A DNA stretch of 64,000 nt from Armatimonadetes bacterium Uphvl-Ar1 (GTDB taxonomy: Bacteria > Armatimonadota > Fimbriimonadia > Fimbriimonadales > Fimbriimonadaceae): assembly GCA_002162075.1 (NCBI GenBank), contig CP021423.1, positions 1,674,001 to 1,738,000 on the forward strand, written 5' to 3'. A program made the position numbers and the translations under genes. Below, piece by piece: positions 1 through 8,362 of the stretch. A model generated the notes under the pieces. It was not told the DNA's origin and did not search any database. It worked only from the letters and a program-made list of their open reading frames with translations. Numbering within the stretch: position 1 is the stretch's first letter; every line of letters starts with the position of its first letter.

Positions 1-288
1 GACGCGAAGGCCTGTGTAGTCAGAGACATTTCGAGCAAGCCTGTCGATTTTTGGGATGATGACGACGGTCGGCGGGGGTGTTGTATCAGCGCAAAATCGG
101 AGCATTTCTTGAAGAATTGGTCGCTGATCGGTCTTGGCACTTTGCCCCTCTTCCCGGAAGATTCGAACCAAGCAATATCCCTGATTTTCAGCGTACGTCT
201 TTACTTGCTTCTCCTGAGTGTCCAGGGAACTACCATCGTCAACTTGCTTCTGGGATGAGACGCGGATGTAGGCTACTGCTGTTTCCAT
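1..288 (-). CDS. Serine recombinase (resolvase/invertase family), N-terminal part, cut by window edge
   Basis: Read on the minus strand from the ATG at 288, the 96 visible codons give a typical serine-recombinase catalytic domain. The nucleophile motif YIRVSS is near residue 8, followed by SLDTQEKQ, and later IPKIDRLARN, the conserved Arg-containing helix region. These enzymes cut and join DNA through a phosphoserine intermediate and integrate or resolve mobile elements. The C-terminal part lies outside the window, so I cannot tell a small resolvase from a large integrase. The start overlaps the end of the upstream minus-strand ORF by 16 bases, suggesting one transcript. It is the only recombinase visible in the window. 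It probably serves the plasmid-like element at 1-5.9 kb and not necessarily the tRNA-flanked modules further right. Confidence 0.85.
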   Translation of the reverse strand, partial: METAVAYIRVSSQKQVDDGSSLDTQEKQVKTYAENQGYCLVRIFREEGQSAKTDQRPILQEMLRFCADTTPPPTVVIIPKIDRLARNVSDYTGLRV

Positions 289-665
289 TCCTTGTAAGCG
301 TTATAGATTAGCTGGGCGAGTGCGCGAGCTTCCTCGCGCTTAATGTCGCGTATTTCTTCCTCGTTGGCAAGCTCCTGTTGAACTTTGAATGGACTCGCGT
401 CCATGTCACCTCGGAAGGTGAGTATTTGAAGGGGTGTGCTGGGGAAGGGTGACTTGGACATGAATCCAAGCCTAGACGGCGAATAGAAGCTCGAAAAACC
501 GTTCCAAAGCCCCGCACCGCTTGCATCGACGTACAAGGACTTGTCGGCTTTTGTTCGGTCTGGTGCAATGGGTGCATGCACAAACCACCCCCAACCCAGG
601 CCTTCGGGCCGGTCATCAATCGGGTTTCCGATCTGATGATTCACACCAATCGGTACGCTTTCCAC
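273..665 (-). CDS. Hypothetical protein upstream of the recombinase
   Basis: A 130-residue reading frame whose end overlaps the recombinase start by 16 bases, as in translationally coupled genes. The C-terminal third is charged and helical (EEEIRDIKREEARALAQLIYNAY). I recognise no family. The start is uncertain: the ATG at 665 lies inside the divergent HTH gene, and an internal ATG at about 461 is an alternative. The arrangement suggests an accessory protein of the mobile element, but no function can be claimed. Confidence 0.45.
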   Translation of the reverse strand: MESVPIGVNHQIGNPIDDRPEGLGWGWFVHAPIAPDRTKADKSLYVDASGAGLWNGFSSFYSPSRLGFMSKSPFPSTPLQILTFRGDMDASPFKVQQELANEEEIRDIKREEARALAQLIYNAYKEWKQQ

Positions 666-1010
666 GGCGTCACTCGTCTGGCTGTCGATGCTAAGGTGAG
701 TCCTTCATCAGTCTCCCGGCTGATCAACGGCAAGATGAACCCAAGCTTCGCCCTGGTTGCCCGGATCACCACTGCCCTGGAGCAAACGCTCGGCTACCGG
801 ATAGACCCGAGAGACTTGGTGGCTGAGCTTGGAAGGTTCTTGACACCGCATACCTGCGATCTAGCTAGTTGCCAGGGGTGCCTCCCTGAGAATGCAACCG
901 ATGAATTTGGTGATATCAAACCTACCTTTGCCGGGGTTAAACCCGGGAAATGGGTGACCTCACGCCATCCAAAAGGCTATCTCGAAACAAAGAAAGGAGA
1001 ATCAAAATGA
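636..1010 (+). CDS. XRE-like helix-turn-helix regulator
   Basis: About 124 residues from the ATG at 636. The open frame extends upstream to 576, but the HTH begins soon after 636. The N-terminal half is a Cro/CI-type HTH (LAVDAKVSPSSVSRLINGKM, then FALVARITTALEQTLGYRI), the arrangement of DNA-binding regulators of phages and plasmids. The C-terminal half has a small Cys group (CDLASCQGC) of unknown role. The stop overlaps the next start as ATGA, so it heads a four-gene run to 2068. It is divergent from the recombinase pair and probably controls the element. Confidence 0.7.
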   Translation: MIHTNRYAFHGVTRLAVDAKVSPSSVSRLINGKMNPSFALVARITTALEQTLGYRIDPRDLVAELGRFLTPHTCDLASCQGCLPENATDEFGDIKPTFAGVKPGKWVTSRHPKGYLETKKGESK

Positions 1011-1513
1011 CTAACCAAACGATGCTTCATGTTTTGCAAGGAAGTTCCTTGCACAGTCTTTTGTTACTGACTTCAAAAGTGCTTTCTCGGTCAGGATTTG
1101 GTGAAGTCCAGGTGCTAGATCGCAGGGAAACGCGTCAAAAATCTCGCTTCGGCGGACATGAGCTGATGTGCGAGAGCACGTTTGGCTCGCTTCCCGTGAA
1201 AGTGATTGTCAAGGTGATCAATGATTCAGTCCGGCTCAGGATGCTGGATGAACTCGTTGGAGCGGTCCAGCGCACGAAGGCTGATCTCGGAATCATTGTC
1301 TCCCCTCGTCACGTTACCGCCTCCGCCCGAAAGCTTCAAGACCACTACAAAGCCTCTCGGGTGAACATCATTGATGGGACTGAACTTGCGGACCGACTCA
1401 CTCGCCTCGGCATTGGTGTAAGACCCAAGGGTGACGTGGACTTCCAGTTCTTCGGCGCGTTGGAGGAGGTCGGACACCGGGTCACCGCGTTCATGAAAAT
1501 GGGGGCGCGATGA
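1007..1513 (+). CDS. Mrr-like restriction-endonuclease-fold protein
   Basis: 168 residues from the ATG at 1007, chosen because AAAGGAG lies just upstream and the start overlaps the previous stop. The order of motifs resembles the Mrr catalytic domain (PD-(D/E)xK fold): GFGEVQVLD, then a strand ending VKVIVKV where Mrr proteins have QxK, then LDELVGAVQRTKADLGIIVSP and a terminal IIDGTELADRL. Family members cut modified DNA or act as nuclease parts of mobile elements. Here the usual Asp and Gln positions are not obvious, so activity is doubtful. It sits in a plasmid-like operon between an HTH protein and a replication-type protein. Confidence 0.55.
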   Translation: MTNQTMLHVLQGSSLHSLLLLTSKVLSRSGFGEVQVLDRRETRQKSRFGGHELMCESTFGSLPVKVIVKVINDSVRLRMLDELVGAVQRTKADLGIIVSPRHVTASARKLQDHYKASRVNIIDGTELADRLTRLGIGVRPKGDVDFQFFGALEEVGHRVTAFMKMGAR

Positions 1514-1920
1514 GCCTTGATCGGAAGACAAAGCTCGCGGTTGAGCTGTACAAACTGGGCGTCTCCAAAGATGGCGTGATCGAACTCCTCGCCCACTTCA
1601 GTGAGGACGAAATAGAGCGACAACTGATCTACCTTCCGTACCGCCGCGCAAAACGAAAAGAAGCCTTCATAGTGGATGCAATAAAGAAAAGCTACTCACC
1701 TCCTAAGGAATACTACTATGCCCAGACTAAAGCTGACCTTGCCGCCGCCTTCGACGCCGTGGACCAAGGTTCCCAACGTGCTCTTCGACAAGGTGATTCC
1801 GAATCTCAAGGACACGGAACTCCGGATTCTCCTGATCCTGATCCGGCAAACCTCGGGCTGGCAGCGAGAGAACCAGACGATCATGCTGACCTACCGAACT
1901 TTGATGGCACGATCCGGTAG
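1510..1920 (+). CDS. Hypothetical protein of mobile-element operon
   Basis: Starts in ATGA overlap with the Mrr-like gene. The first roughly 75 residues look like genuine protein: a helical, basic segment (RKTKLAVELYKLGVSKDGVI, then EIERQLIYLPYRRAKRKEAF) similar in style to plasmid or phage replication accessory proteins. The last roughly 65 residues are low-complexity and overlap the next gene by 203 bases in another frame, so the real protein may be shorter or the overlap may be genuine. No family is recognised. Confidence 0.5.
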   Translation: MSLDRKTKLAVELYKLGVSKDGVIELLAHFSEDEIERQLIYLPYRRAKRKEAFIVDAIKKSYSPPKEYYYAQTKADLAAAFDAVDQGSQRALRQGDSESQGHGTPDSPDPDPANLGLAAREPDDHADLPNFDGTIR

Positions 1921-2068
1921 AGGTCATGATGCGGTTTCCCGTGCTTTACGAACACTGCGAGACCTCGGACTTATCCACAAGCGACGTTCATTCGTGCAAC
2001 GAACAGCGGCAAACTCAGAACTTGAACTGCATGGAAATCGGACAGCAACAATAGACAGAAAGAATTAA
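1718..2068 (+). CDS. Replication-initiation-type winged helix protein
   Basis: 116 residues from the ATG at 1718, with AAGGAA eight bases upstream. The sequence PSTPWTKVPNVLFD, then LKDTELRILLILIRQTSGWQR and SGRGHDAVSRALRTLRDLGL, matches the pattern of the N-terminal winged-helix domain of phage and plasmid replication proteins. These bind the origin and recruit helicase. The protein is short, so it may be only the DNA-binding module or a regulator built from it. It is the last gene of the run 636-2068 and is followed by a strong hairpin. Confidence 0.6.
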   Translation: MPRLKLTLPPPSTPWTKVPNVLFDKVIPNLKDTELRILLILIRQTSGWQRENQTIMLTYRTLMARSGRGHDAVSRALRTLRDLGLIHKRRSFVQRTAANSELELHGNRTATIDRKN

Positions 2069-2208
2069 AAAGACAACGGCGCGCTCGCCTGTTATCCCCA
2101 AGCCGAATGATTCTGAGGGATCGAGGGAGTGACGAACGGAAGTGAGGAGTGAGTGAGAGACCTCAGACAATGAGGGTTGAGAAACTCGTCCAACCTGACT
2201 CAGGTTCA

Positions 2209-2238
2209 AAACCCCCGACTAGCATTGGTCGGGGGTTT
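2209..2238. terminator. Bidirectional hairpin terminator
   Basis: An 11-bp stem (AAACCCCCGAC paired with GTCGGGGGTTT) with an 8-base loop lies between the converging ends at 2068 and 2311. The T run on one side and A run on the other allow termination in both directions. Confidence 0.75.
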
Positions 2239-2310
2239 GGTCGTACCCCTGCAACCCTGAAACCACGACAAACATGCAACGAAACAACAGGGCGGGTGGG
2301 CGGGAACATA

Positions 2311-3468
2311 CTACGAACCAACTTGAATCATGAGGTGTCGCTCCAGCCTTGCGAGGTCATGCTCAGCCAGTCTCCCATGGTAAAGATCAAGTGACTCGGT
2401 GCAGTTTTCAATCACGCGGTCGAGATACTCGGCACTCGCTTCGGGTGACTTCCTTTTGGCAATGATCCTTGCGTTAATCACTCCAGAGACCTCATAAGCG
2501 TTTAGGTTCTTGATATCTCCCGACTTGAACGACTGTTCCAGCAGCTCCTCGGCTAAGAATGCTTGATCGAGCAAGAGATACATCCGGGCCAGGAGCTGTG
2601 CGAGTCGAGACTTCTCCTGATACGATTTCACTTCCTTTAGCCTCACTTCGATTCGAGTCTTGAGTTTCTTGATGAGACCATCGTCCCGAATGATCTGATC
2701 TCGCTCCATGAGCGTCACCAGCGTGTTGATTCGCTCAACTTCCAGCACCTCGTACGTGACCATCAAATAGGGCGGAGCAGGTTTCCCGAGCGGTTCAGAC
2801 ATCGCGAGGAGTGCCTCGGCTCGATCCAAAACATGAATAGTCTCGCGTTCTTTTGCATCTGCCATTCCTCGCATGACCCGACCTCCTAGGCAGTATCCGG
2901 TTGCGGCCCTTCGCAGGTCACCACGTTTGATTGCGCCCTCGGCAATGATGCGGGCGACTCGCATAGCTTGCCCCGGCTGATCGAGGCGTTGCCTGGCAAA
3001 GAAGGCACGGTCGAGCAGCCGTTCCCGCATTGTGGGGTCATCCGTTCTTTGTGCTGCCTCGGTGGCTGTTTTGGCTGCAAGCGTGAGCCGAGATTCCCTG
3101 ATTTGCCGATCAACACGCCGAACCGTCTTCTCGGTGATCTTCTTGCCTACCAGTGGCTCTCCGGATTGATGCAGGATGTCGGTCCCAAAACACTCTCGCA
3201 TCCAAGCTTCAACAATTTGCCGTTTATGCTCCTTGCTTCGAAGTTGATCCAGGACTTTCTGGATGGTTTCCGGCTTGAGATTGCTTGGGTTCCCAAAGAT
3301 TTGCGATACGCGACTCTTATCCACGCCAAGCACGTCAGCAATATCCTGATTCTGTGCGCAGTCTAGTTCTAGGAGAAAAGCCTCCTTCACCACCCGCTCA
3401 AATGACGCGGGATTTTCATACGGTTGAGCCCCGGCTAAATAATCAAGCTCTTCATCCCCATGCTGCAT
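2311..3468 (-). CDS. HTH regulator with helical TPR-like repeat region
   Basis: 385 residues. An N-terminal helix-turn-helix (AQNQDIADVLGVDKSRVSQIF, about residues 35-60) is followed by a long all-helical region with tetratricopeptide-like pairs (for example RAFFARQRLDQPGQAMRVAR and RMYLLLDQAFLAEELLEQSF). This layout is typical of Rgg/PlcR-like or mobile-element regulators whose TPR part binds a peptide or partner protein. It is transcribed away from the coupling ATPase at 3510 with 41 bases between them, so it probably controls that promoter. Confidence 0.65.
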   Translation of the reverse strand: MQHGDEELDYLAGAQPYENPASFERVVKEAFLLELDCAQNQDIADVLGVDKSRVSQIFGNPSNLKPETIQKVLDQLRSKEHKRQIVEAWMRECFGTDILHQSGEPLVGKKITEKTVRRVDRQIRESRLTLAAKTATEAAQRTDDPTMRERLLDRAFFARQRLDQPGQAMRVARIIAEGAIKRGDLRRAATGYCLGGRVMRGMADAKERETIHVLDRAEALLAMSEPLGKPAPPYLMVTYEVLEVERINTLVTLMERDQIIRDDGLIKKLKTRIEVRLKEVKSYQEKSRLAQLLARMYLLLDQAFLAEELLEQSFKSGDIKNLNAYEVSGVINARIIAKRKSPEASAEYLDRVIENCTESLDLYHGRLAEHDLARLERHLMIQVGS

Positions 3469-3509
3469 TCCTGTTCTGACACGCTCCTATAAGGAGAAGT
3501 TACCGCACA

Positions 3510-4880
3510 ATGCAGACACAACAAAATAGGCTCCCGCAGTGGATCGGGGTAAAGAAGGGATGGCAGGTTGAGTCCTCCAATCCTCTGGAGCACCTCGTTT
3601 CAATCACTCCCGCCATGCTCAAGACCCATGCACTCGTGATCGGGGCAACGGGTAGCGGCAAGACCAATTTGATGCACCATCTGATTGCTCAGGACATCGA
3701 GCGAGGGCACTCGGTGGGCGTCCTCGATCTACGGGGTGATCTAGTTGACTCGGTGTTGGAGCTTGCGGCGGGCAGAGTGAATCCAGCCAACGTCACCCTG
3801 ATTGACTTGCGTGAGAAGGAACAGCCACACGGATTCAACCCGCTCTTTGGTCCGGGCGAGCCTTACTTCAGGGCATTGGGTGTTCTCGATGCTATAGCCC
3901 ACGAAGCGGACTCATGGGGAGTTCAACTTTCCGAAACGCTGCGATTTGCTTTGATGCTCTTCGCTGAGATTGGCAAGCCAATCACCCAGCTCGATCAGCT
4001 CTTTTACAACGCTTCATTCAGGCTCCAGTGCCTCGCCTCAGCCGAGAACTCTCCCACGAGCGACTTCTGGGAACGGTTCCACGCCCTTTCACCGGACAAG
4101 CAACAGTCCCTAGCCATGCCCGTTCTCAACAAGCTGAGCATGCTCACTGCAACTCGCTCCCTTCGCAAGGTGCTCGGTCACCACAATCCAGTAGACCTGG
4201 ATGAGCAGCTCAATACTCCTGGAAGCGTTACGCTGGTCTCCCTGGCGATTGACGAATTGCACGGGGCGGCAAAGATGATGGGCAACATGATCCTCTCCTC
4301 AATCTGCCGGGAAATCTTCTCACGGGTACAGGTGGGTGAGCACAACCGCAACCCGGTGAGGCTCTACGTGGATGAGTTCGAGCACTTTGTGCTTCGCGAC
4401 TTTGAATCATTCCTCGCGGAGGGTCGGAGGTTCGGTCTCTCGTTGGTGCTAGCTCACCAAACTCTTGCTCAGCTCACCCCAAAGATGCGCTCAATGATCC
4501 TAGGCAACGTCGGGGTGAAGCTAGTATTCAGAGCTGGTAGAGAAGATAGTCAGACGCTATGCAAAGACCTCACTGGTGATCCTAGCCTCATCGACCTCAA
4601 TGATCTCCGAACGGGTGAGGCTCTGATGTGGATTCGAGGCGAGGGGATCGAGATGGTTGAAATCAATGAGCCTCTCCTGCCCTCAACTGGATTCCTGAGC
4701 CGTGAAGCTCGTGACTTCCGAGCGCAGGTTCTAGCCTGCCGCGATTCTTCTGACGATGATGACCCGGGAACTCCCGCGCTGCCTCAGATGCCTAATCGCC
4801 CCATACTCCCTTCGGGCAACCTGCGAGATCGAGTTGTACGTAAGGGTGAGCAACCGCTGGAGGATTGGTTGTGCAGCTAA
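3510..4880 (+). CDS. TraD/VirD4/HerA-like conjugative coupling ATPase
   Basis: 456 residues of the FtsK-HerA ATPase superfamily. Walker A is GATGSGKT near residue 46, a conserved VLDLRGD strand follows, and Walker B is LYVDEFEHF near residue 285. A TraM-recognition-site-like segment (EGRRFGLSLVLAHQTLAQL) comes next, then a sensor-like stretch NVGVKLVFRAG. Such proteins couple DNA to a transfer channel or translocate it. There is no clear N-terminal membrane anchor, so it may be a soluble coupling protein of a mobilisable element. AAGGAG precedes the start. The stop overlaps the next start, linking it to the replication-relaxation gene. Confidence 0.8.
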   Translation: MQTQQNRLPQWIGVKKGWQVESSNPLEHLVSITPAMLKTHALVIGATGSGKTNLMHHLIAQDIERGHSVGVLDLRGDLVDSVLELAAGRVNPANVTLIDLREKEQPHGFNPLFGPGEPYFRALGVLDAIAHEADSWGVQLSETLRFALMLFAEIGKPITQLDQLFYNASFRLQCLASAENSPTSDFWERFHALSPDKQQSLAMPVLNKLSMLTATRSLRKVLGHHNPVDLDEQLNTPGSVTLVSLAIDELHGAAKMMGNMILSSICREIFSRVQVGEHNRNPVRLYVDEFEHFVLRDFESFLAEGRRFGLSLVLAHQTLAQLTPKMRSMILGNVGVKLVFRAGREDSQTLCKDLTGDPSLIDLNDLRTGEALMWIRGEGIEMVEINEPLLPSTGFLSREARDFRAQVLACRDSSDDDDPGTPALPQMPNRPILPSGNLRDRVVRKGEQPLEDWLCS

Positions 4881-5557
4881 CCAAGCGCGATCTCCAAGTC
4901 CTGAGAGATTTGGCCTTGAGCCACGTCCTGAGCCGTGATCAACTTCTCGCACTTGGCTATTTCTCCACCGTAACTCGGGTGAACACGCGGCTACGGGAAC
5001 TGATGGGAGTTGGCTTGGTGAAGCGACTTGAGACCCCCTTCTTTACCCAGAGCCTCTACATGGCAAGTGCTTCGGCAACCGAAGTGATTGGAGAGCGCAT
5101 CGCTCCGCTCCTCACCTCTCGGTCTGGCTCTCCTCGCTTTCTGCAACATGCGCTCTCGGTGACCAACGCTAGAATTTCGCTCCTCGGCAAGGGAGCTTCG
5201 GCTTGGCGTTTCGAACAGCAACTCCGCGCCACGTTTGCCGTAGGCGGCAAAGAACTGGAGGTTCGACCCGATGGCTTGGCAGTGATCCCAAACAAAGGAC
5301 TCCTTGTGGTTGAAGTAGACCTCGGCCACGTCAATCCAGCCAAGTTCGCCGAGAAGCTTGGAGCCTACGACGCATTCATCGCAACTGGTGAATGCGAACG
5401 CGCATGGGGTGAATCAACCTTCCGACTTTTGACGCTGACCACCGGCTCACTACGCGCAAAGCACTTGACCCGATCTCTCCCCTCGGGATCAACTTTGATC
5501 CACGACGTTTTGACCTTCGACCAGTTTGGCGTGCAAGCCGCATCCAACTGGAGCTAA
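4871..5557 (+). CDS. Replication-relaxation (Replic_Relax) family protein
   Basis: 228 residues from the GTG at 4871, chosen because GGAGG at 4859-4863 is seven bases upstream; the TTG at 4865 is too close. It begins with a winged-helix pattern (LTKRDLQVLRDLALSHVLSR, RVNTRLRELMGVGLVKRLE) and ends with a nuclease-like fold (LLVVEVDLGHVNPAKFAEKL), the standard layout of the Replic_Relax family found on plasmids and integrative elements. It overlaps the coupling ATPase gene, a pairing common on mobilisable elements, and probably takes part in DNA processing for transfer or replication. Confidence 0.75.
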   Translation: MQLTKRDLQVLRDLALSHVLSRDQLLALGYFSTVTRVNTRLRELMGVGLVKRLETPFFTQSLYMASASATEVIGERIAPLLTSRSGSPRFLQHALSVTNARISLLGKGASAWRFEQQLRATFAVGGKELEVRPDGLAVIPNKGLLVVEVDLGHVNPAKFAEKLGAYDAFIATGECERAWGESTFRLLTLTTGSLRAKHLTRSLPSGSTLIHDVLTFDQFGVQAASNWS

Positions 5558-5581
5558 CCCAAGAACATAAGGAAACAAACC

Positions 5582-5898
5582 ATGAAAGACCTCACATCCC
5601 TCCCGCGTCCGTTCGCTATCAGCTCTCAAAAGCTGACCACTTCGTTGAACAGGGCCGTCCTGCCGAAGCCAAGAATGCACTCGCCGAAGCTCTGAAAACG
5701 TTAGCTCAAACGAACCCTGAGTATTGTGCACTAGTGCTGGGGACGCAGCTCGGATTCAAAGAATTGTCGGGGACACAGAAGAACACCACAACCACGACAA
5801 CCCGCATGAAGAAGAGGGTGCTCGGAGTCTGCTACGGCGAAGATGTCACCACCGTGACCACCGAGAATGTGACAACTCGGTCGCTCCGGTTTTCCTGA
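5582..5898 (+). pseudogene. Small mobile-element gene, apparently frameshifted after its start
   Basis: An ATG with upstream AAGGAA at 5582 opens a frame of only 37 codons. The neighbouring frame, open from about 5413 to the stop at 5896-5898, reads as convincing protein: IPPASVRYQLSKADHFVEQG, then RPAEAKNALAEALKTLAQT and a Thr-rich tail ending RSLRFS. That frame has no ATG, GTG or TTG before its middle. Loss of one base in the C-rich stretch at about 5597-5605 would explain both facts and give a protein of about 105 residues. The helical RPAEAKNALAEAL segment is TPR-like. No family is recognised. An unusual start codon is the alternative. Confidence 0.5.
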
Positions 5899-5956
5899 TA
5901 AAGGCCACTGAGATCAAATTCTCTGAGTTCGCCGATGTCATACTTTTGGTATAAGA

Positions 5957-6032
5957 GGCCCTGTAGCTCAATGGATAGAGCAGACCCGTCCTAAGGGTAA
6001 GGTTGGCGGTTCGAGTCCGTTCGGGGCCGCCA
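5957..6032 (+). tRNA. tRNA-Arg (anticodon CCT)
   Basis: A full cloverleaf of 76 bases: acceptor GGCCCTG/CGGGGCC with one G-T pair, D-arm GCTC/GAGC, anticodon loop GTCCTAA reading AGG, T-loop TTCGAGT, discriminator G and an encoded CCA at 6030-6032. It sits between the plasmid-like region and the copper module. Its last 45 bases match 35 of 45 positions of the tRNA 3' fragments at 16681, 35625 and 42384, so it is a relative of the gene those copies came from but not the source. Confidence 0.9.
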
Positions 6033-6109
6033 AACAGAATTGATGCCCTGCCGAGGCGATATCTGGATACTTGTGGAACTGTTTTGGGTTAGACTGTGTT
6101 AGGACTTCT

Positions 6110-6484
6110 ATGCGAGGGAAACAGGCAGTGCTGAATATGCTGGCTCTCTTCGTATTCGTGCTGGCACAACTGCCCGTGAATGCGATTGCCTCGCTGTTCC
6201 AGCACATCGACTGTTCGATGCCGTGTTGCACCGGCAATTCGGCGTCAAGCGATGATGTCAAGCCAGAAGCTGCCTCAGCGTCTCACTGCGGAACCAAGCA
6301 GACGCCCCACCCGTGCAAAACAGAGAGTGAGAAACAGTCAATCTCTCGATCCGAGGTGAAGAATTGCGGATGCGAAATTTCAGCTCCCACAAATCTTGAC
6401 CCACCGACAGTCGTGTTGCTCACGACCAATCAGACCCAGGTAAGCCAAATTGATGTTGCTTTACCCCCGGAACGCTTCTCGTAG
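6110..6484 (+). CDS. Secreted Cys-rich protein heading the copper module
   Basis: About 124 residues from the ATG at 6110, with AGGA upstream. An N-terminal hydrophobic signal segment (MLALFVFVLAQLPVNAIA) is followed by a Cys-rich mature part: CSMPCC, HC, HPC and CGCEI. The paired Cys and nearby His suggest thiol-based metal binding outside the cytoplasm. No family is recognised. A similar Cys-rich secreted protein precedes the Czc operon (41698-42153), so such proteins seem to accompany metal modules here. Confidence 0.6.
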   Translation: MRGKQAVLNMLALFVFVLAQLPVNAIASLFQHIDCSMPCCTGNSASSDDVKPEAASASHCGTKQTPHPCKTESEKQSISRSEVKNCGCEISAPTNLDPPTVVLLTTNQTQVSQIDVALPPERFS

Positions 6485-6535
6485 TGACTTTCGAGGTTCG
6501 AGACCGGCAACCTGGAATACTGGGCTCTGACTCAG

Positions 6536-6554
6536 GGCCGCCGCTTTCGCGGCC
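6536..6554. terminator. Hairpin in the gap before the YHS-like gene
   Basis: GGCCGC and GCGGCC form a GC-rich stem with a 7-base loop, 50 bases after the Cys-rich gene. No strong T run follows, so it may be a weak terminator or a transcript-stabilising element. Confidence 0.4.
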
Positions 6555-6676
6555 TCATTGCGTCTGGTTTGGACGCGCCCCTCCTACGTTCCTTGCGTAA
6601 AGCCCGAGCTCTCCTTCTGGGATGAGTCTTGGGTTCTGTTATTTGACGCAAGTCCCAACCGAACATAGGAAATTCA

Positions 6677-8362
6677 ATGCTAAACACAATCGTCATTGCG
6701 GCGGTTCTGCTTGGGCAGGCACAAGATATGAAGTGTCCTGTCATGGGCGGCCCCGTTGCCAAAAATTCATCATTCGTCGAGTACGCAGGATCAAAATTCT
6801 CGTTCTGCTGCCCTGGGTGCGAAGGCAACTTCGCTAAGTCCCCGACCAAGTTTCTAGAGACGCAGGTCAAGGCTGGAAGCACTGTTGGTGAGTTCCTCTT
6901 CGACCCGGTTTCTCGGGTTAGGTTGGACTCAGAGAAAGCCGAAGCTTCGGCTGATTTTGAGGGGATCCGCTACCCGTTTTCCTCGGAGGAGTCCAAGAAA
7001 ACGTTCCTGGCAAATCCGAACCGGTACGCATCGGTTCCATCACGGGAAGCCTTGTACTGCCCTGTTGGAAAAGAGGCCGTTGCCTCCTACTCCAAGGCGA
7101 GCGACTACGTGGATCACGACGAGGTGCGCTGGTACATGTGCTGCGTAGGCTGTGGCGATCCTTTTGAAAGAGATCCAATCAAGTACATGGTCGCTGGGAT
7201 ATCGGCACACATCAAGCCTGCGAGTGTGCTTGCGACAAAATTGCGGCATCACTCGGCTGGAACCCCCGCATCGGAAGTTACCAAGGTCACTTTTGGTAAA
7301 TACCAAGCTGAACTGCGAATGCCAGAAGAGGGACTATTCGCGGGTGAGGAAGTCGATGTCGAATTTCGAGTCGTGGACACCACTCAGAAGGATGCTGTCG
7401 AGGAAGGATTCAAGGGTGTCGGAGGCATCGAAGCGACTGCAGTTATGACCATGCCGAGCATGCAGGGCATGCCAAAGGCAAGACCGAATGTGCACCGAGA
7501 GGGAGTTCCGGGCGACTACGGGATCGAACTGTTCTTCCCCCATGGAGGAGATTATCAGATCGATCTGGCACTGAGCATCCCTGGAGATACCCCGAAAAAG
7601 ATCTCGTTCAAGGTGGACGTCAAGGACGAGCGACCTGCAACTGCTTCGCGGGTACAACCTTACCAGCTCAAGGTCGTTGACTGGCCGAAAACCGCAAAAG
7701 CCGGAACGCCAACAACCCTCAAGCTCCAGGTTGTGAACTCCAAAACGGGAGCGATCCAAACGAAGTTCGATCTTGCACATGAAAAGTTCTTCCACTTACT
7801 TATCGCCAGCAAAGACCTGAACTGGTTTCTGCACGAGCACCCGGAAATGGCTGCCGACGGAACATGGTCGATTCCGATCACCTTCCCGGCTGGAACGGAC
7901 TATTGGGTGTATGGCGACGTTGCGCCAAGCGGAAAAGGCTCTCGGGTACTTATCTCGTCGGTTAAGGTAGCTGGACCGAAGCCAACCTGGGATACCAAAC
8001 TTTCTCTCAGCAGAACAGGGATTGATGGAAATCTCAAGGGTGTTCTTTCAACCCAAGAGCCGATTGAAATTGGTCGGAAAGCGACGATTCAGGTTAAGTT
8101 GTTCGACGCCAAAACGGGACAACCAGTTGGGGATACCGTGAAGTGGCTCGGTGCAGCTGGCCACATGATGATCTTCCACCAAGATGGAATGACTGTGGTC
8201 CACAGTCATCCAGCCGAGGACGAAGAGAACACGGCCCTGGTCAAGCGAGGCATCGTCCGATTCACTGGACGCTTCCCGAAAGCCGGAACCTATAAGGTGT
8301 ACGCCCAGTTCGACTGGCAGGGTGCTATTCGCACGCTGCCGTTCGCGGTCGAGGTTAAGTAA
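6677..8362 (+). CDS. Exported protein with two TRASH/YHS-like metal motifs and beta-sandwich domains
   Basis: 561 residues; AGGAA precedes the ATG at 6677. A short signal-like N-terminus (LNTIVIAAVLLGQAQ) is followed by two Cys modules: CPVMGG with FSFCCPGC (residues 20-48), and YCPVGK with YMCCVGC (about residues 128-160). Both resemble TRASH/YHS motifs that bind copper or other soft metals. The rest looks like repeated all-beta domains of the YtkA/FixH type (TFPAGTDYWVYGDVAPSG; RFTGRFPKAGTYKVYAQFDW) with scattered His and Met, including HEHPEM and HMMIFHQDG. It is probably a periplasmic metal-handling protein of the copper module. The stop overlaps the start of the next small gene. Confidence 0.7.
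   Translation: MLNTIVIAAVLLGQAQDMKCPVMGGPVAKNSSFVEYAGSKFSFCCPGCEGNFAKSPTKFLETQVKAGSTVGEFLFDPVSRVRLDSEKAEASADFEGIRYPFSSEESKKTFLANPNRYASVPSREALYCPVGKEAVASYSKASDYVDHDEVRWYMCCVGCGDPFERDPIKYMVAGISAHIKPASVLATKLRHHSAGTPASEVTKVTFGKYQAELRMPEEGLFAGEEVDVEFRVVDTTQKDAVEEGFKGVGGIEATAVMTMPSMQGMPKARPNVHREGVPGDYGIELFFPHGGDYQIDLALSIPGDTPKKISFKVDVKDERPATASRVQPYQLKVVDWPKTAKAGTPTTLKLQVVNSKTGAIQTKFDLAHEKFFHLLIASKDLNWFLHEHPEMAADGTWSIPITFPAGTDYWVYGDVAPSGKGSRVLISSVKVAGPKPTWDTKLSLSRTGIDGNLKGVLSTQEPIEIGRKATIQVKLFDAKTGQPVGDTVKWLGAAGHMMIFHQDGMTVVHSHPAEDEENTALVKRGIVRFTGRFPKAGTYKVYAQFDWQGAIRTLPFAVEVK

Noticed and set aside
2149-2394. 81-residue plus-strand frame across the terminator
   Set aside because: It runs through a strong hairpin and into the 3' end of the opposing regulator gene; no ribosome-binding site.
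5724-5954. 76-residue His/Arg/Glu-rich frame
   Set aside because: It is the out-of-frame reading of the small gene at 5582-5898, whose own frame is far more protein-like.
5968-6261. 97-residue minus-strand frame with EPPTLPLG
   Set aside because: This is the well-known false reading frame from translating the end of a tRNA gene backwards; it overlaps tRNA-Arg.
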